The notes beneath the pieces are model-generated. The model saw only the letters and a program-made list of their open reading frames with translations. It ran no database searches and was not told the DNA's origin. From NCBI RefSeq assembly GCF_051860665.1, contig NZ_JBHYDM010000001.1, positions 186,001 to 250,000 of the forward strand: DNA of 64,000 nucleotides, read 5' to 3'. Below are positions 19,717-28,276 of the stretch, piece by piece. Position 1 is the first letter of the stretch. Every line of letters begins with the position of its first letter. The position numbers and the translations under genes were made by a program. Source of the DNA: Falsiroseomonas sp051860665 (lineage in GTDB: Bacteria; Pseudomonadota; Alphaproteobacteria; Acetobacterales; Acetobacteraceae).

Positions 19717-20622
19717 ATGCCGCACCTGACGCCCCATCTGCGGCGGCTGGAGGCCGAGGCCATCGGCATCCTCCGCGAAACCGCGGCCAGCTTCCGCAAC
19801 CCCGTCCTGCTCTATTCCATCGGCAAGGACAGCTCCGTCGTCCTGCAGCTGGCGATGAAGGCCTTCGCCCCGGGCAAGCCGCCCTTCCGCCTGCTCCACA
19901 TCGCCACCGGCTGGGACTTCCGGGCGATGCTGGAATTCCGGGATCGCCGCATGGCGGAGCTGGGGCTGGACTGCATCGTCCACACCAATCCGGACGGCCT
20001 GGCCCGTGGCATCGGCCCCCTCACCCACGGCTCCCAGCTCCACATGTCCGTCATGGGCACGGAGGCCCTGAAGCAGGCACTCGACGCGCATGGCTTCGAC
20101 GCCGCCATCGGCGGCGCCCGGCGCGACGAGGAAAAGGCCCGCGCCAAGGAACGCGTCTTCTCCTTCCGCGCCCCCGGCCATGTCTGGGACCCGCGCGGCC
20201 AGCGGCCGGAACTCTGGGGCCTCTACAACACGCGCATCAACCAGGGCGAGGGCATGCGCGTCTTCCCCCTCTCCAACTGGACCGAATTCGACGTCTGGGA
20301 CTATATCGCGGCCGAATCCATCCCGGTGGTGCCGCTGTATTTCGCCGCCCCCCGGCCGATGGTCCGGCGCAGCGGCGCCCTCATCATGCGCGACGACGAC
20401 CGGATGCCGCTGGAACCGGGCGAGGTCGAGGAAACCCTCTGGGTCCGGTTCCGCACCATGGGCGACTGGCCGCTGACCGGCGCACATGAAAGCCGCGCCG
20501 AAACCCTGGACCAGGTCCTCGCCGAAATCCGCGACAGCCGCACCAGCGAACGCCAGGGCCGCCTGATCGACACCGACCAGGAAGCCTCCATGGAACGCAA
20601 GAAACGCGAAGGGTATTTTTGA
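19717..20622 (+). CDS. cysD: Sulfate adenylyltransferase subunit 2
   Basis: Catalytic subunit of ATP sulfurylase: sulfate plus ATP gives adenosine 5'-phosphosulfate, the first step of sulfate assimilation. It has 301 residues with the PP-loop SIGKDSSVVLQLA near residue 33, the IGGARRDEEKARAKERVFSF stretch and LSNWTEFDVWDYI, all typical of CysD, and ends EASMERKKREGYF. CysD normally needs the GTPase partner CysN, usually the next gene. Here the next gene is a DoxX protein on the other strand, so CysN must lie elsewhere or the gene is specialised. Confidence 0.93.
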   Translation: MPHLTPHLRRLEAEAIGILRETAASFRNPVLLYSIGKDSSVVLQLAMKAFAPGKPPFRLLHIATGWDFRAMLEFRDRRMAELGLDCIVHTNPDGLARGIGPLTHGSQLHMSVMGTEALKQALDAHGFDAAIGGARRDEEKARAKERVFSFRAPGHVWDPRGQRPELWGLYNTRINQGEGMRVFPLSNWTEFDVWDYIAAESIPVVPLYFAAPRPMVRRSGALIMRDDDRMPLEPGEVEETLWVRFRTMGDWPLTGAHESRAETLDQVLAEIRDSRTSERQGRLIDTDQEASMERKKREGYF

Positions 20623-20716
20623 CTGGCTGCCGCGGTCTGGTGGCACGGCGGGGCGCCTGGGACGGCGCGGGTCTGCGGGATGGGAGGGGGCGCATCGGCG
20701 CCCGCCTCCCGGGGGA

Positions 20717-21151
20717 TCAGGCGAGGCGGGGGGTGGTGGGCAGCAGGAAGGACAGGCGGCCATAGGTCGCCTGCTCCTGCTTCCAGGCCTGCACCGCCAG
20801 GCTGGCGGAGGCAATGCCCCAGAAGGCCAGATACTCGATCCCGCCCAGGTTCCAGAACCAGCCCATGCCCTTGGTCATCACCGTCGCATAGACGGCCACC
20901 GCCATCACGCCGGCCGAAAGAAGCCCGAGCCACTTGGTCATGATGTTCAGCGTCAGGCCGAAGAAGCAGGCCAGTTCCGCCGCGATGGCCAGATAGAGGA
21001 ACAGCTCGGGAAAGGGCAGAACCTTGCCGAAGAAGGCGGCGGAGCCCGCCATGTTGCCCAGCTTGAACAGGATATGCGGCCCGTAGAACAGTCCGCAGAG
21101 CAGCCGCACCACCACCACGGGGTTCGAGACGTCGAAATCTTCCTTGCGCAT
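20717..21151 (-). CDS. DoxX-like small integral membrane protein
   Basis: A 144-residue protein with four hydrophobic helices, resembling the DoxX/DoxD-like family. Recognisable parts are VVRLLCGLFYGPHILFKLG near residue 14 and FPELFLYLAIAAELACFFGL near residue 47. The family is linked in some bacteria to redox or thiosulfate stress, but the role here is unknown. A perfect 21-bp inverted repeat lies about 110 bases before the start, a likely regulator site. It converges with cysD across about 95 bases, which show nothing notable. Confidence 0.8.
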   Translation of the reverse strand: MRKEDFDVSNPVVVVRLLCGLFYGPHILFKLGNMAGSAAFFGKVLPFPELFLYLAIAAELACFFGLTLNIMTKWLGLLSAGVMAVAVYATVMTKGMGWFWNLGGIEYLAFWGIASASLAVQAWKQEQATYGRLSFLLPTTPRLA

Positions 21152-21259
21152 CGCACAAACTCCTGCAACGCGCCGAGACTAGGTCTCGCCCTGCTTCCGC
21201 TCGTTGATCTGGCGCAATTGGAAACCCGGAAGGTGACGACGATCCGCAGATTTCGTCAG

Positions 21260-21280
21260 GAATCAACCTGTGGTTGATTC
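21260..21280. promoter_or_regulatory. Perfect 9-bp inverted repeat upstream of the DoxX gene
   Basis: GAATCAACC (21260-21268), TGT, GGTTGATTC (21272-21280). It overlaps the thpR stop and lies in the DoxX upstream region. With no T tract on the minus strand it is better explained as a binding site for a dimeric regulator than as a terminator. Confidence 0.5.
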
Positions 21281-21816
21281 TAACTCAACTCATACTCGAC
21301 CTCCGGCACGTAATGCGCCGCCTCCTTGCCGAGGTAGGAGGAGAAGAGGACAAAATTGTCGATCGGCACCGGCGGCGACCGGAACAGGCTATGGGCATGG
21401 ATGAAGCCCACCAGCTTGTGCGTCTCCGCCTTGTCCGTCCGCGCCAGGGTCACATGCGGGGCGAAGCGGCGCCGGTCCGGCTCCAGCCCCACGCGCTGCA
21501 GCGCCGTCTCCACCTTGGATTGCAGCCGGGTCAGCGCCTCGCTCCGCTCCGCGGTGATATGAATGGACTGGATCCGCCCGCCCTTCTCGAAGGTGCCGAT
21601 CCCGGCCAGGGCCAGTTCGAAGCGCGGCGCGCGGATGGCGGCGAGTGCGGCATCCACCTCCTCCGCCTGCCAGCTCTCGATCTCGCCGATGAAGCGGAGC
21701 GTGAGGTGGTAGTTCTCCGGCGGCACCCATCGGGCGCCGGGGATGCCGCCGGCCAGGGCGGCGAGCTGGGCCTTGACCTCATCGGGCAGGGCCAGGGCGA
21801 CGAAAAGGCGAATCAT
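21280..21816 (-). CDS. thpR: RNA 2',3'-cyclic phosphodiesterase (2'-5' RNA ligase family)
   Basis: Enzyme of 178 residues that opens 2',3'-cyclic phosphates on RNA ends. The two catalytic HxTx motifs are both present: YHLTLRFIG near residue 40 and PHVTLAR near residue 123. The N-terminus MIRLFVALALPDEVK is characteristic. It is upstream of, and on the same strand as, the DoxX gene, and just downstream of the tesA stop across about 30 bases. Confidence 0.92.
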   Translation of the reverse strand: MIRLFVALALPDEVKAQLAALAGGIPGARWVPPENYHLTLRFIGEIESWQAEEVDAALAAIRAPRFELALAGIGTFEKGGRIQSIHITAERSEALTRLQSKVETALQRVGLEPDRRRFAPHVTLARTDKAETHKLVGFIHAHSLFRSPPVPIDNFVLFSSYLGKEAAHYVPEVEYELS

Positions 21817-21846
21817 GGGCTTGCGCTCCGCGACTCCGGGGCGCCC

Positions 21847-22512
21847 TCAGCCTGAAGCAGAGGGGGCCACGCGGTCCAGTAGCGTTTCGATGGCAGGCAG
21901 CATCCGCTCCGCCAGAACCTGCGCGCCACGCGGATTGGGGTGGATGCGGTCCGCCTGGTTCAACGCCGGGTCGCCGGCCACCCCCTCCAGCAGGAAGGGG
22001 TAGAAGACCAGCTGCGGCCGCGCGGCGGCGAGTTCGGTGAAGACGGCGGTGAATTCGCGGCCGTATTCCGCGCCGAGATTGGGCGGCGCCATCATCCCCG
22101 CCAGCAGCGTCGGGATGTCACGAGCGGCCAGCCCGTCCAGGATCGCCGTCAGGTTCGCGCGCATCTGCTGGGGCGTCAGGCCGCGCAGCGCGTCATTGCC
22201 GCCGAGCGCCACGATCGCGGCATTCGGCCGGTCCGCCAGCGCCCATTCCAGCCGGGCGCGGCCGCCCGCCGTGGTATCGCCGGAAACGCCCGCATCCAGC
22301 ACCCGCACCTGCCGGCCCTTCGCCCGCAGCAGCGCCTCGATCCGCGCCGGCGGACCCTCGCCACGCGCCAGGCCATAGCCAGCGGTGATCGAATCGCCCA
22401 GCATCAGCAGCCGGACCTCCCGCCCCTGGGCGCGGGCGCCGCCCGTCCCGGCCAGCAATACTCCGAAACCAAGCGCCGCCTTCCGCAGCGCAGCACGCCG
22501 CCCATATGACAT
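21847..22512 (-). CDS. tesA: Arylesterase / thioesterase I, GDSL family
   Basis: Periplasmic SGNH hydrolase of 221 residues. It has a signal peptide (RRAALRKAALGFGVLLAGTG, cut near ARAQ), block I LMLGDSITAGYGL with the catalytic Ser near residue 44, block III GGNDALRGL, and the C-terminal Asp/His pair in DRIHPNPRGAQVLAERM. The start at 22512 gives the signal peptide. It is divergent from an ABC ATPase gene with 28 bases between starts, the conserved tesA/ybbA/ybbP arrangement. Confidence 0.92.
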   Translation of the reverse strand: MSYGRRAALRKAALGFGVLLAGTGGARAQGREVRLLMLGDSITAGYGLARGEGPPARIEALLRAKGRQVRVLDAGVSGDTTAGGRARLEWALADRPNAAIVALGGNDALRGLTPQQMRANLTAILDGLAARDIPTLLAGMMAPPNLGAEYGREFTAVFTELAAARPQLVFYPFLLEGVAGDPALNQADRIHPNPRGAQVLAERMLPAIETLLDRVAPSASG

Positions 22513-22540
22513 GACATCGCCGTAACAGGATCTCTGGCCC

Positions 22541-23251
22541 GTGACCCCACCCGCCTCGCCGCTGATCGCCGCCACCGGGCTCGTCTTCACCGCCAAGGCG
22601 GCCTCCGGCCCGGTGCATGTGCTGCGCGGCGTGGACCTCTCGGTCGCGGCCGGGGAGGCGGTGGGCATCGTGGGGCCTTCGGGCTCGGGCAAGACATCGC
22701 TCCTCATGCTGCTGGCGGGGCTGGAGACGCCGAGTGCCGGGCGCCTCGCCGTCGCCGGGCGGGATCTGGGGGCGCTGGACGAGGATGCGCTGGCCCGGTT
22801 CCGTCGCGACGAGGTGGGGATCGTCTTCCAGGCTTTCCACCTGATCCCGACCATGACGGCGCTGGAGAATGCCGCCATGCCGCTGGAATTCGCCGGCCGC
22901 CGCGATGCCTTCGACCGCGCGGCGGATGCGCTGAAGGGCGTGGGCCTCGGCCACCGGCTGGACCACTACCCCGGCCAGATGTCGGGCGGCGAGCAGCAGC
23001 GCGTGGCGCTGGCCCGTGCCGTGGTGGCCGAGCCCCGGCTGATCCTGGCGGATGAGCCCACCGGCAATCTCGACCGCGCCACCGGCCAGGTGGTGATGGA
23101 CCTGCTCTTCGGCCTGCGCGCCCGGCTCGGCACCACGCTGCTGCTGATCACCCATGACCCGGCGCTGGCCGAGCGCTGCGGCCGGCAGGTGCGGATGGAG
23201 GATGGGCGCATCGTCTCCGACACCGCCGGCCTGAAGCTGGCGGCGGAATAA
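22541..23251 (+). CDS. ybbA: ABC transporter ATP-binding protein, YbbA type
   Basis: Cytoplasmic ATPase of 236 residues in the MacB/LolD group. Walker A VGPSGSGKTSLL lies near residue 46, the Q-loop at FQAFHLIPTMTALEN, the signature MSGGEQQRVALARA, Walker B LILADEPTGNLD, and the H-loop LLITHDPALA. The start is GTG. The ATPase is followed four bases later by an FtsX-like permease, its membrane partner. The unit is thought to act on the cell envelope, perhaps in lipid or lipoprotein handling. The substrate is unknown. Confidence 0.9.
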   Translation: MTPPASPLIAATGLVFTAKAASGPVHVLRGVDLSVAAGEAVGIVGPSGSGKTSLLMLLAGLETPSAGRLAVAGRDLGALDEDALARFRRDEVGIVFQAFHLIPTMTALENAAMPLEFAGRRDAFDRAADALKGVGLGHRLDHYPGQMSGGEQQRVALARAVVAEPRLILADEPTGNLDRATGQVVMDLLFGLRARLGTTLLLITHDPALAERCGRQVRMEDGRIVSDTAGLKLAAE

Positions 23252-23255
23252 CGCC

Positions 23256-25772
23256 ATGATGCAGCATATGGCGCTCGGCGCGCGTCTGGCGCGGCGGGAA
23301 TTGCGCGGCGGGTTTCGCCAGCTGCGGCTGGTGCTGGCCTGCCTGGCGCTCGGCGTGGCCAGCATCGCCGCCGTCGGCACGCTGCAGAGCGCGGTGAAGG
23401 CCGGGCTGCTGGCCGATGGCGCCAGGCTGCTCGGCGGCGATGTGGAAGTGCGGGTGAACTACCAGCCGCTGCCTTCCCGGGCGCTGGACTGGGCGCGGGA
23501 GCGCGGCGCCGCGGCCTCCGAGGTCATCGAGATGCGCGCCATGGCCGTGGCGCCCTCCGGCGACCGCGCCCTGGTCGAGCTGAAATCCATCGATGCCGCC
23601 TATCCGCTGTATGGCGAGCTGCGCCTGGACCCGCCGGAGGCGACCCTCGCCGCACCCGATGGCCGGCACCGCGTGGCGCTGGAGGCTTCGGTGGTGGAGC
23701 GGCTGGGCCTGGTGCCGGGCGATACGGTCCGCATCGGTGAGGCCAGCCTGGTCTTCGCGGGCACGATCGCACAGGAGCCGGACCGGGTGGCGAGCCCGGC
23801 CGTGCTCGGTCCGCGCGCGCTGATCCTGGACAGCGCCCTGCCCGCCACGGCGCTGATCCAGCCCGGCAGCCTGGTGTCCTACGACACCCGCTTCCGCCTG
23901 CCGCCGGGCACGGATGTGCGCGCCTTCGCCACGCAGTTCCGCAATGCGGTCGGCGATGGCGGCTGGCGGGTGCGCACGGCGGACCAGGCGGAGCCGGGGG
24001 TGAACCGCTTCCTCGACCGCGCCACCGCCTTCCTGGTGCTGGCCGGCTTCACCGCCCTGCTGGTGGGCGGCATCGGCGTGGCCACCGGCGTGCGCGCCTG
24101 GCTGGAGGCGCGCGGCCGCACCATCGCGACGCTGCGCTGCCTGGGCGCGCCGGCCGGCACCCTGCTCGCCACCTATCTCATCCAGGTGCTGGTGCTGGCG
24201 CTGGCGGGCATCGCCATCGGCCTGGTGGCGGGCTTCGGCCTGACCTGGCTGGCGGCCCAGGCCCTGGCCGGCGCGCTGCCGGTGCCGCCGCGCTTCGGCC
24301 TCTATTGGCAGCCGCTGGCGCTCGCCGGGCTCTATGGCCTGCTGACGGCGCTGACCTTTTCCCTCTGGCCGCTGGGGCGGGCGCAGCGGATTCCGGGGGC
24401 GGCGCTGTTTCGCGACCTCGTCACCGCCAATCCCGGCTGGCCCTCCCGCGGCATTCTGGTGGCCAATGGCCTCACCGCCCTGGCGCTGGTGGCGCTGGTG
24501 GTGGGCACGGCGGAGCAGCCGAAATTCGCGCTCGGCTTCTGCGCCGGCGCGGCGCTGACCCTGCTGCTGTTCCGCCTCGGCGCCAGCGGGTTGATGGCCC
24601 TCGCCCGAAGCCTGCGCGGCATCCGCCGGCCGACCCTGCGCCTCGGCCTGGCGAACCTGTACCGCCCCGGCGCGCCCACGCCCACCATGCTGGTGGCGCT
24701 GGGCATCGGGCTCACCACGCTCGCCGCCATCGCCACCATCGAGGGCAATCTGCGCCGCCAGCTTTCGGACCAGATGCCGAATGCGGCGCCGAGCTTCTTC
24801 TTCATCGATATCCAGAACGACCAGTCCGAGCGGTTCAACGCCCTGGCCGCGGCGCAGCCCGGCGTGTCGGAGGTGCGCTCCGTGCCCTCGCTGCGCGCCC
24901 GCATCGTGGCCGTGGATGGCACGCCGGCCGAGCAGGTGCAGGCGACGGAGGATACGCGCTGGGCGCTGCGCGGCGATCGCGGCCTGACCTATGCGGCGAC
25001 GCCGCCGGACGGCACGCGGCTGGTGGAGGGCCAGTGGTGGCCGGCGGATTACAGCGGCCCGCCGCTGGTCTCCTTCGACGCCAATCTGGCGCGCGGCTGG
25101 GGCATGGGCATCGGCTCCACCGTCACGGTGAATGTGCTGGGCCGCGACATCGACCTGAAGGTGGCCTCGCTGCGGGAGATCCAGTGGCGGGGGCTCGGCA
25201 TCAACTACGTCATGGTCGCCTCCCCCGGCCTGCTGGCCGCGGCGCCGCATACGCATATCGCGACGGTCCGCAGCACGGAGCAGGTGGAGCCCGCGGTGCT
25301 GCGGGTGCTGACGGACGCCTTCCCGAACATCTCCGGCATCCGGGTGCGGGATGCGCTGGAGGCGGTGGCGGGGCTGCTGACGCGGGTCGGCGTCGCCCTG
25401 CAGGCCACCTCCTCCGTCACCCTGCTGGCGGGCATGCTGGTGCTGGCCGGGGCGGTGGCCGCCGGGCAGCGGGCGCGGGTGCGGGATGCGGTGGTGCTGA
25501 AGACCATCGGCGCGACCCGGTCGCAGATCCGCGGCGCCTGGCTGGTGGAATTCGGCCTGCTGGGCCTGGTGGCCGGGCTGCTGGCCGGCGCCGCCGGATC
25601 GGCCGCGAGCTGGGCGGTGGTGCGCTTCGTCATGCGCGCCGACTGGATCTTCCTGCCCGGCACCCTGGCGGTGACCGTGCTGGGCTGCGTGCTGCTGACG
25701 CTGGGCCTCGGCTATATCGGCACGGCGCTTGCCTTGCGCGCGCGGCCCGCACCGCTGTTGCGCAACGAGTAG
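23256..25772 (+). CDS. ybbP: FtsX-like ABC transporter permease, YbbP type
   Basis: Inner-membrane permease of 838 residues with the YbbP layout: an N-terminal membrane helix (about 22-42), a large periplasmic domain (about 43-250), a first FtsX block of three helices (about 257-375), a central pair of helices (about 395-450), a second periplasmic domain (about 500-700) and a final FtsX block (about 715-830). The RRELRGGFRQLRLVL start and VLKTIGATRSQIRGAWLVEF near residue 748 are family marks. It pairs with the preceding ATPase. Confidence 0.9.
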   Translation: MMQHMALGARLARRELRGGFRQLRLVLACLALGVASIAAVGTLQSAVKAGLLADGARLLGGDVEVRVNYQPLPSRALDWARERGAAASEVIEMRAMAVAPSGDRALVELKSIDAAYPLYGELRLDPPEATLAAPDGRHRVALEASVVERLGLVPGDTVRIGEASLVFAGTIAQEPDRVASPAVLGPRALILDSALPATALIQPGSLVSYDTRFRLPPGTDVRAFATQFRNAVGDGGWRVRTADQAEPGVNRFLDRATAFLVLAGFTALLVGGIGVATGVRAWLEARGRTIATLRCLGAPAGTLLATYLIQVLVLALAGIAIGLVAGFGLTWLAAQALAGALPVPPRFGLYWQPLALAGLYGLLTALTFSLWPLGRAQRIPGAALFRDLVTANPGWPSRGILVANGLTALALVALVVGTAEQPKFALGFCAGAALTLLLFRLGASGLMALARSLRGIRRPTLRLGLANLYRPGAPTPTMLVALGIGLTTLAAIATIEGNLRRQLSDQMPNAAPSFFFIDIQNDQSERFNALAAAQPGVSEVRSVPSLRARIVAVDGTPAEQVQATEDTRWALRGDRGLTYAATPPDGTRLVEGQWWPADYSGPPLVSFDANLARGWGMGIGSTVTVNVLGRDIDLKVASLREIQWRGLGINYVMVASPGLLAAAPHTHIATVRSTEQVEPAVLRVLTDAFPNISGIRVRDALEAVAGLLTRVGVALQATSSVTLLAGMLVLAGAVAAGQRARVRDAVVLKTIGATRSQIRGAWLVEFGLLGLVAGLLAGAAGSAASWAVVRFVMRADWIFLPGTLAVTVLGCVLLTLGLGYIGTALALRARPAPLLRNE

Positions 25773-25792
25773 CACCGGGCTTGGATGCCGCC

Positions 25793-26296
25793 ATGGACAC
25801 CGACCTGCTGCCCGAAGATGAAGAGCACCTGCGCCACGCCTTCCGGCTGGCCGGCGAGGCCCGCGCCCGGGGCGACCGCCCCTTCTCCGCCGTCATCGTC
25901 GCGGAGGACGGCACCATCCTGTCGGAGGGGCTTTCCACCCAGGGCGCCGGCGGCGGCGGCACCCTCGCCCATAGCGAGATGAACGCCTGCCAGGCGGTGA
26001 TCGCGGCCGCCGTGCCGCGGTCCCGGCTGCGGCGGGCCACCATCTATTCCTCGGGCGAGCCCTGCGCGATGTGCTCGGCCGCCATCTTCTACACCGGCAT
26101 CGGGCGGGTGGTTTACGGCCTCTCGGCCGCCGCCATCCTGCATCTGCGCAATGCCCAGCCGCATACCGCGGGCCTCACCCTCTCCTGCCGCGCCGTGCTG
26201 GCCTCCGCCGCGGAGCCGGTGGAGGTGGTGGGCCCGGCGCTGGAGGCGGAGGGCGCGGTGCCGCATGAGGGCTATTGGATCCCGGGCGCCGCCTGA
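25793..26296 (+). CDS. Nucleoside/CMP deaminase-family zinc protein
   Basis: Zinc-dependent deaminase of 167 residues. The metal motifs are AHSEMNACQ (about residue 59, normally HAE) and SGEPCAMCSAAIFYTGI (PCxxC), followed by GRVVYGLSAAAI. The H-S-E form keeps the zinc His and proton-shuttle Glu, so activity is likely. The substrate (guanine, cytidine or another base) is not shown by the sequence. The gene starts 20 bases after the permease stop and may share its transcript. Confidence 0.85.
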   Translation: MDTDLLPEDEEHLRHAFRLAGEARARGDRPFSAVIVAEDGTILSEGLSTQGAGGGGTLAHSEMNACQAVIAAAVPRSRLRRATIYSSGEPCAMCSAAIFYTGIGRVVYGLSAAAILHLRNAQPHTAGLTLSCRAVLASAAEPVEVVGPALEAEGAVPHEGYWIPGAA

Positions 26297-26354
26297 GCCG
26301 ACCCGGCAAGGCCTGACCCTGCGTGAATCTTGCGCTTCGGGGCCGCTGCCCCCG

Positions 26355-26384
26355 TTGATCCGGATTACAGAAGTTCCATATACT
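26355..26384 (+). promoter_or_regulatory. Sigma-70-type promoter for the Bax-inhibitor-1 gene
   Basis: TTGATC (26355-26360), 18-bp spacer, TATACT (26379-26384). This is the best promoter match in the window and sits about 50 bases before the start, which carries a GAGGAG ribosome-binding site. Confidence 0.65.
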
Positions 26385-26434
26385 CGGGACATGCGGGCGG
26401 CTCCAACCATCGCCCGTGAGGAGATTTCGACACC

Positions 26435-27238
26435 ATGGCTCTCGGTCCCGACAACCGCTTCCAGACGGGCGCGTCGGCCTGGACCCAGCCCTATGGGCGG
26501 GCCGCGGGCGTTGACGCCGCCGCACTCGATGCGGGCCTGCGCGCCTATATGCTGCGGGTCTACAACTGGATGGCCTCCGGTCTCGCCCTGACCGGCATCG
26601 TCGCCTATTTCATCGCCTCCAACCCGGATATCGCCAGCCTGTTCTACCAGGTGGTGCGCACGCCGCGCGGCAATGCCACGGCGCCGACCATCCTGGGCTG
26701 GGCCGCGATGTTCGCGCCGCTGGCCTTCATCCTGGTGCTGAGCTTCGGCATCAACCGGATGAGCAAGACCAGCGCGCAGGCGCTGTTCTGGGCCTTCGCC
26801 GCCGTCATGGGCGCGTCGATGTCCAACATCTTCGCGATCTATACCGGCGCCTCCATCGCCAGCACCTTCTTCATCACGGCCGGCATGTTCGCGGCGATCA
26901 GCCTCTACGGCTACACCACGAAGGCCGACCTGACGAAGATGGGCAGCTTCATGATGATGGGCCTGATCGGCATCCTCATCGCCGGCCTGGTGAACATGTT
27001 CCTGCAGAGCTCCGCCCTGCAATTCGCCATCAGCGTGATCGGCGTGGTGGTCTTCGTCGGCCTCACCGCCTACGACACGCAGCGGATCAAGGCGGACTAT
27101 GTGGAATACGCCTATGCCGAGGGCTCGGACGAGGCCGGCAAGCGCAGCGTCTTCGATGCGCTGGGCCTGTACCTGAACTTCGTCAACCTGTTCCAGCTGC
27201 TGCTGCAGTTCATGGGCGTGCGCCAGAACAGCGACTGA
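26435..27238 (+). CDS. Bax inhibitor-1/YccA family membrane protein
   Basis: Inner-membrane protein of 267 residues with seven hydrophobic helices. Family marks include YMLRVYNWMASGLALTGIVA near residue 38, FMMMGLIGILIAGLVNMF, and the conserved aspartate region FVGLTAYDTQRIK. Bacterial members are pH-sensitive calcium-leak channels or modulators of membrane proteolysis; the exact role here is unknown. The promoter and terminator around it indicate a single-gene transcript. Confidence 0.92.
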   Translation: MALGPDNRFQTGASAWTQPYGRAAGVDAAALDAGLRAYMLRVYNWMASGLALTGIVAYFIASNPDIASLFYQVVRTPRGNATAPTILGWAAMFAPLAFILVLSFGINRMSKTSAQALFWAFAAVMGASMSNIFAIYTGASIASTFFITAGMFAAISLYGYTTKADLTKMGSFMMMGLIGILIAGLVNMFLQSSALQFAISVIGVVVFVGLTAYDTQRIKADYVEYAYAEGSDEAGKRSVFDALGLYLNFVNLFQLLLQFMGVRQNSD

Positions 27239-27264
27239 TCGGCAGGACATCCAGGTGATGCCTG

Positions 27265-27305
27265 GCGGCGCGCAATCCGGAAGGGTTGCGCGCCGCTTCC
27301 GTTTT
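27265..27305 (+). terminator. Rho-independent terminator after the Bax-inhibitor-1 gene
   Basis: GCGGCGCGCAA (27265-27275) and TTGCGCGCCGC (27286-27296) make a perfect 11-bp stem with a 10-base loop, followed by TTCCGTTTT. Strong stem, moderate T tract. Confidence 0.8.
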
Positions 27306-27332
27306 GAGGGGTGCCGGTGGTATGGATCGGCC

Positions 27333-27716
27333 GTGCGCCTCCGCCCCGCCCTCACCCGGCTGCTGGTCCTGCTGCTGCTGCTGCAGTGGGGGTCGGCCTT
27401 CGGCCATTGCCTGAAGCTCAGCGCGCCGCATGGGGCGATGCCGGGCGTGCTGCACATGGATATCTGCACGCCGGACGGGCTGCGCAGCATCGCCCTGCCG
27501 CTGGATTCCGGCGACGCGCCGGAGACCGAGCATGCCATGGGCATGCTCTGCCCGGTCTGCGGCGGGCTGGGCGGCGCCGGCCTGCCGCCGCCGCCGGCCA
27601 TGCTGCTGCCGCCACTGCTGCTGGTGCAGACCGAGGCCCCGCCGACGCCGAGCACCCCCAGCCCGGCGCCCCCGCCGCGCTGCCAGCCGCCCCCGAGGGC
27701 CCCGCCCACCTCCTGA
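27333..27716 (+). CDS. DUF2946-like small exported protein, probably metal-related
   Basis: Small (127 residues) protein with an N-terminal hydrophobic helix (ALTRLLVLLLLLQWGSAF). A HCLKLSAPHG stretch, VLHMDICTPDG and a HAMGMLCPVCGG cluster follow, then a long Pro-rich tail. The Cys/His pattern and position before ycnI match DUF2946 proteins in copper-handling loci. The frame is open from 27255, but that region overlaps the terminator of the previous gene. The GTG at 27333 places the hydrophobic helix at the N-terminus. No strong ribosome-binding site is seen, so the start is uncertain. Confidence 0.6.
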   Translation: MRLRPALTRLLVLLLLLQWGSAFGHCLKLSAPHGAMPGVLHMDICTPDGLRSIALPLDSGDAPETEHAMGMLCPVCGGLGGAGLPPPPAMLLPPLLLVQTEAPPTPSTPSPAPPPRCQPPPRAPPTS

Positions 27717-27756
27717 ATCACCCGCGGATTTTCCCCAGGATTCAGGACCAGGACTC

Positions 27757-28266
27757 ATGATGAAGACCACCCTCGCCGCGCTGGCGCTGGCCGGCGCCGC
27801 GCTCGGCAGCCTGCCGGCCGTCGCCCATGTCACGCTGGAGACCCAGCAGGCCACGCCGAACTCCTACTACCGCGCCACCTTCCGCGTCCCGCATGGCTGC
27901 GACGGCGCCCCCACCATCCGCCTCACCGTGCGGGTGCCGGAGGGCGTGACCGTCGCCCAGCCCATGCCGAAGCCCGGCTGGACGCTCCGCACCGTGGCCC
28001 GTGGCGAGGCCGCGGATGGCCATGGCGCCACCGCCCCGCTCGCCGAGATCATCTGGGAAGGCGGGTCCCTCGAAAATGCGCATTACGACGAATTCGTTGT
28101 CCGCATGCGCCTGCCCAATACGCCCGGCGAGCTTCTGTACATCCCCGTGGTGCAGGATTGCCCGGACGGCAAGCAGGCCGCCTGGACCGAGATTCCCGAG
28201 GCCGGCCGCCGCATCACCGACTACCGCATGCCCGCCCCGGCCGTGCGGCTCACGCCGCGCAACTGA
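27757..28266 (+). CDS. ycnI: YcnI-family copper-binding exported protein (DUF1775)
   Basis: Periplasmic protein of 169 residues. The signal peptide (TTLAALALAGAALGSLPAVA) ends right before HVTLETQQA, so the mature protein starts with the histidine that binds Cu(II) in characterised YcnI. The conserved tryptophan is in KPGWTLRT. Further marks are YYRATFRVPHGCDGAPT and YDEFVVRMRLP. It is part of a tight group with DUF2946, a small unknown and PCuAC, which together suggest copper delivery to cuproenzymes such as cytochrome oxidase. Confidence 0.92.
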   Translation: MMKTTLAALALAGAALGSLPAVAHVTLETQQATPNSYYRATFRVPHGCDGAPTIRLTVRVPEGVTVAQPMPKPGWTLRTVARGEAADGHGATAPLAEIIWEGGSLENAHYDEFVVRMRLPNTPGELLYIPVVQDCPDGKQAAWTEIPEAGRRITDYRMPAPAVRLTPRN

Positions 28267-28276
28267 GGACCAAGCC

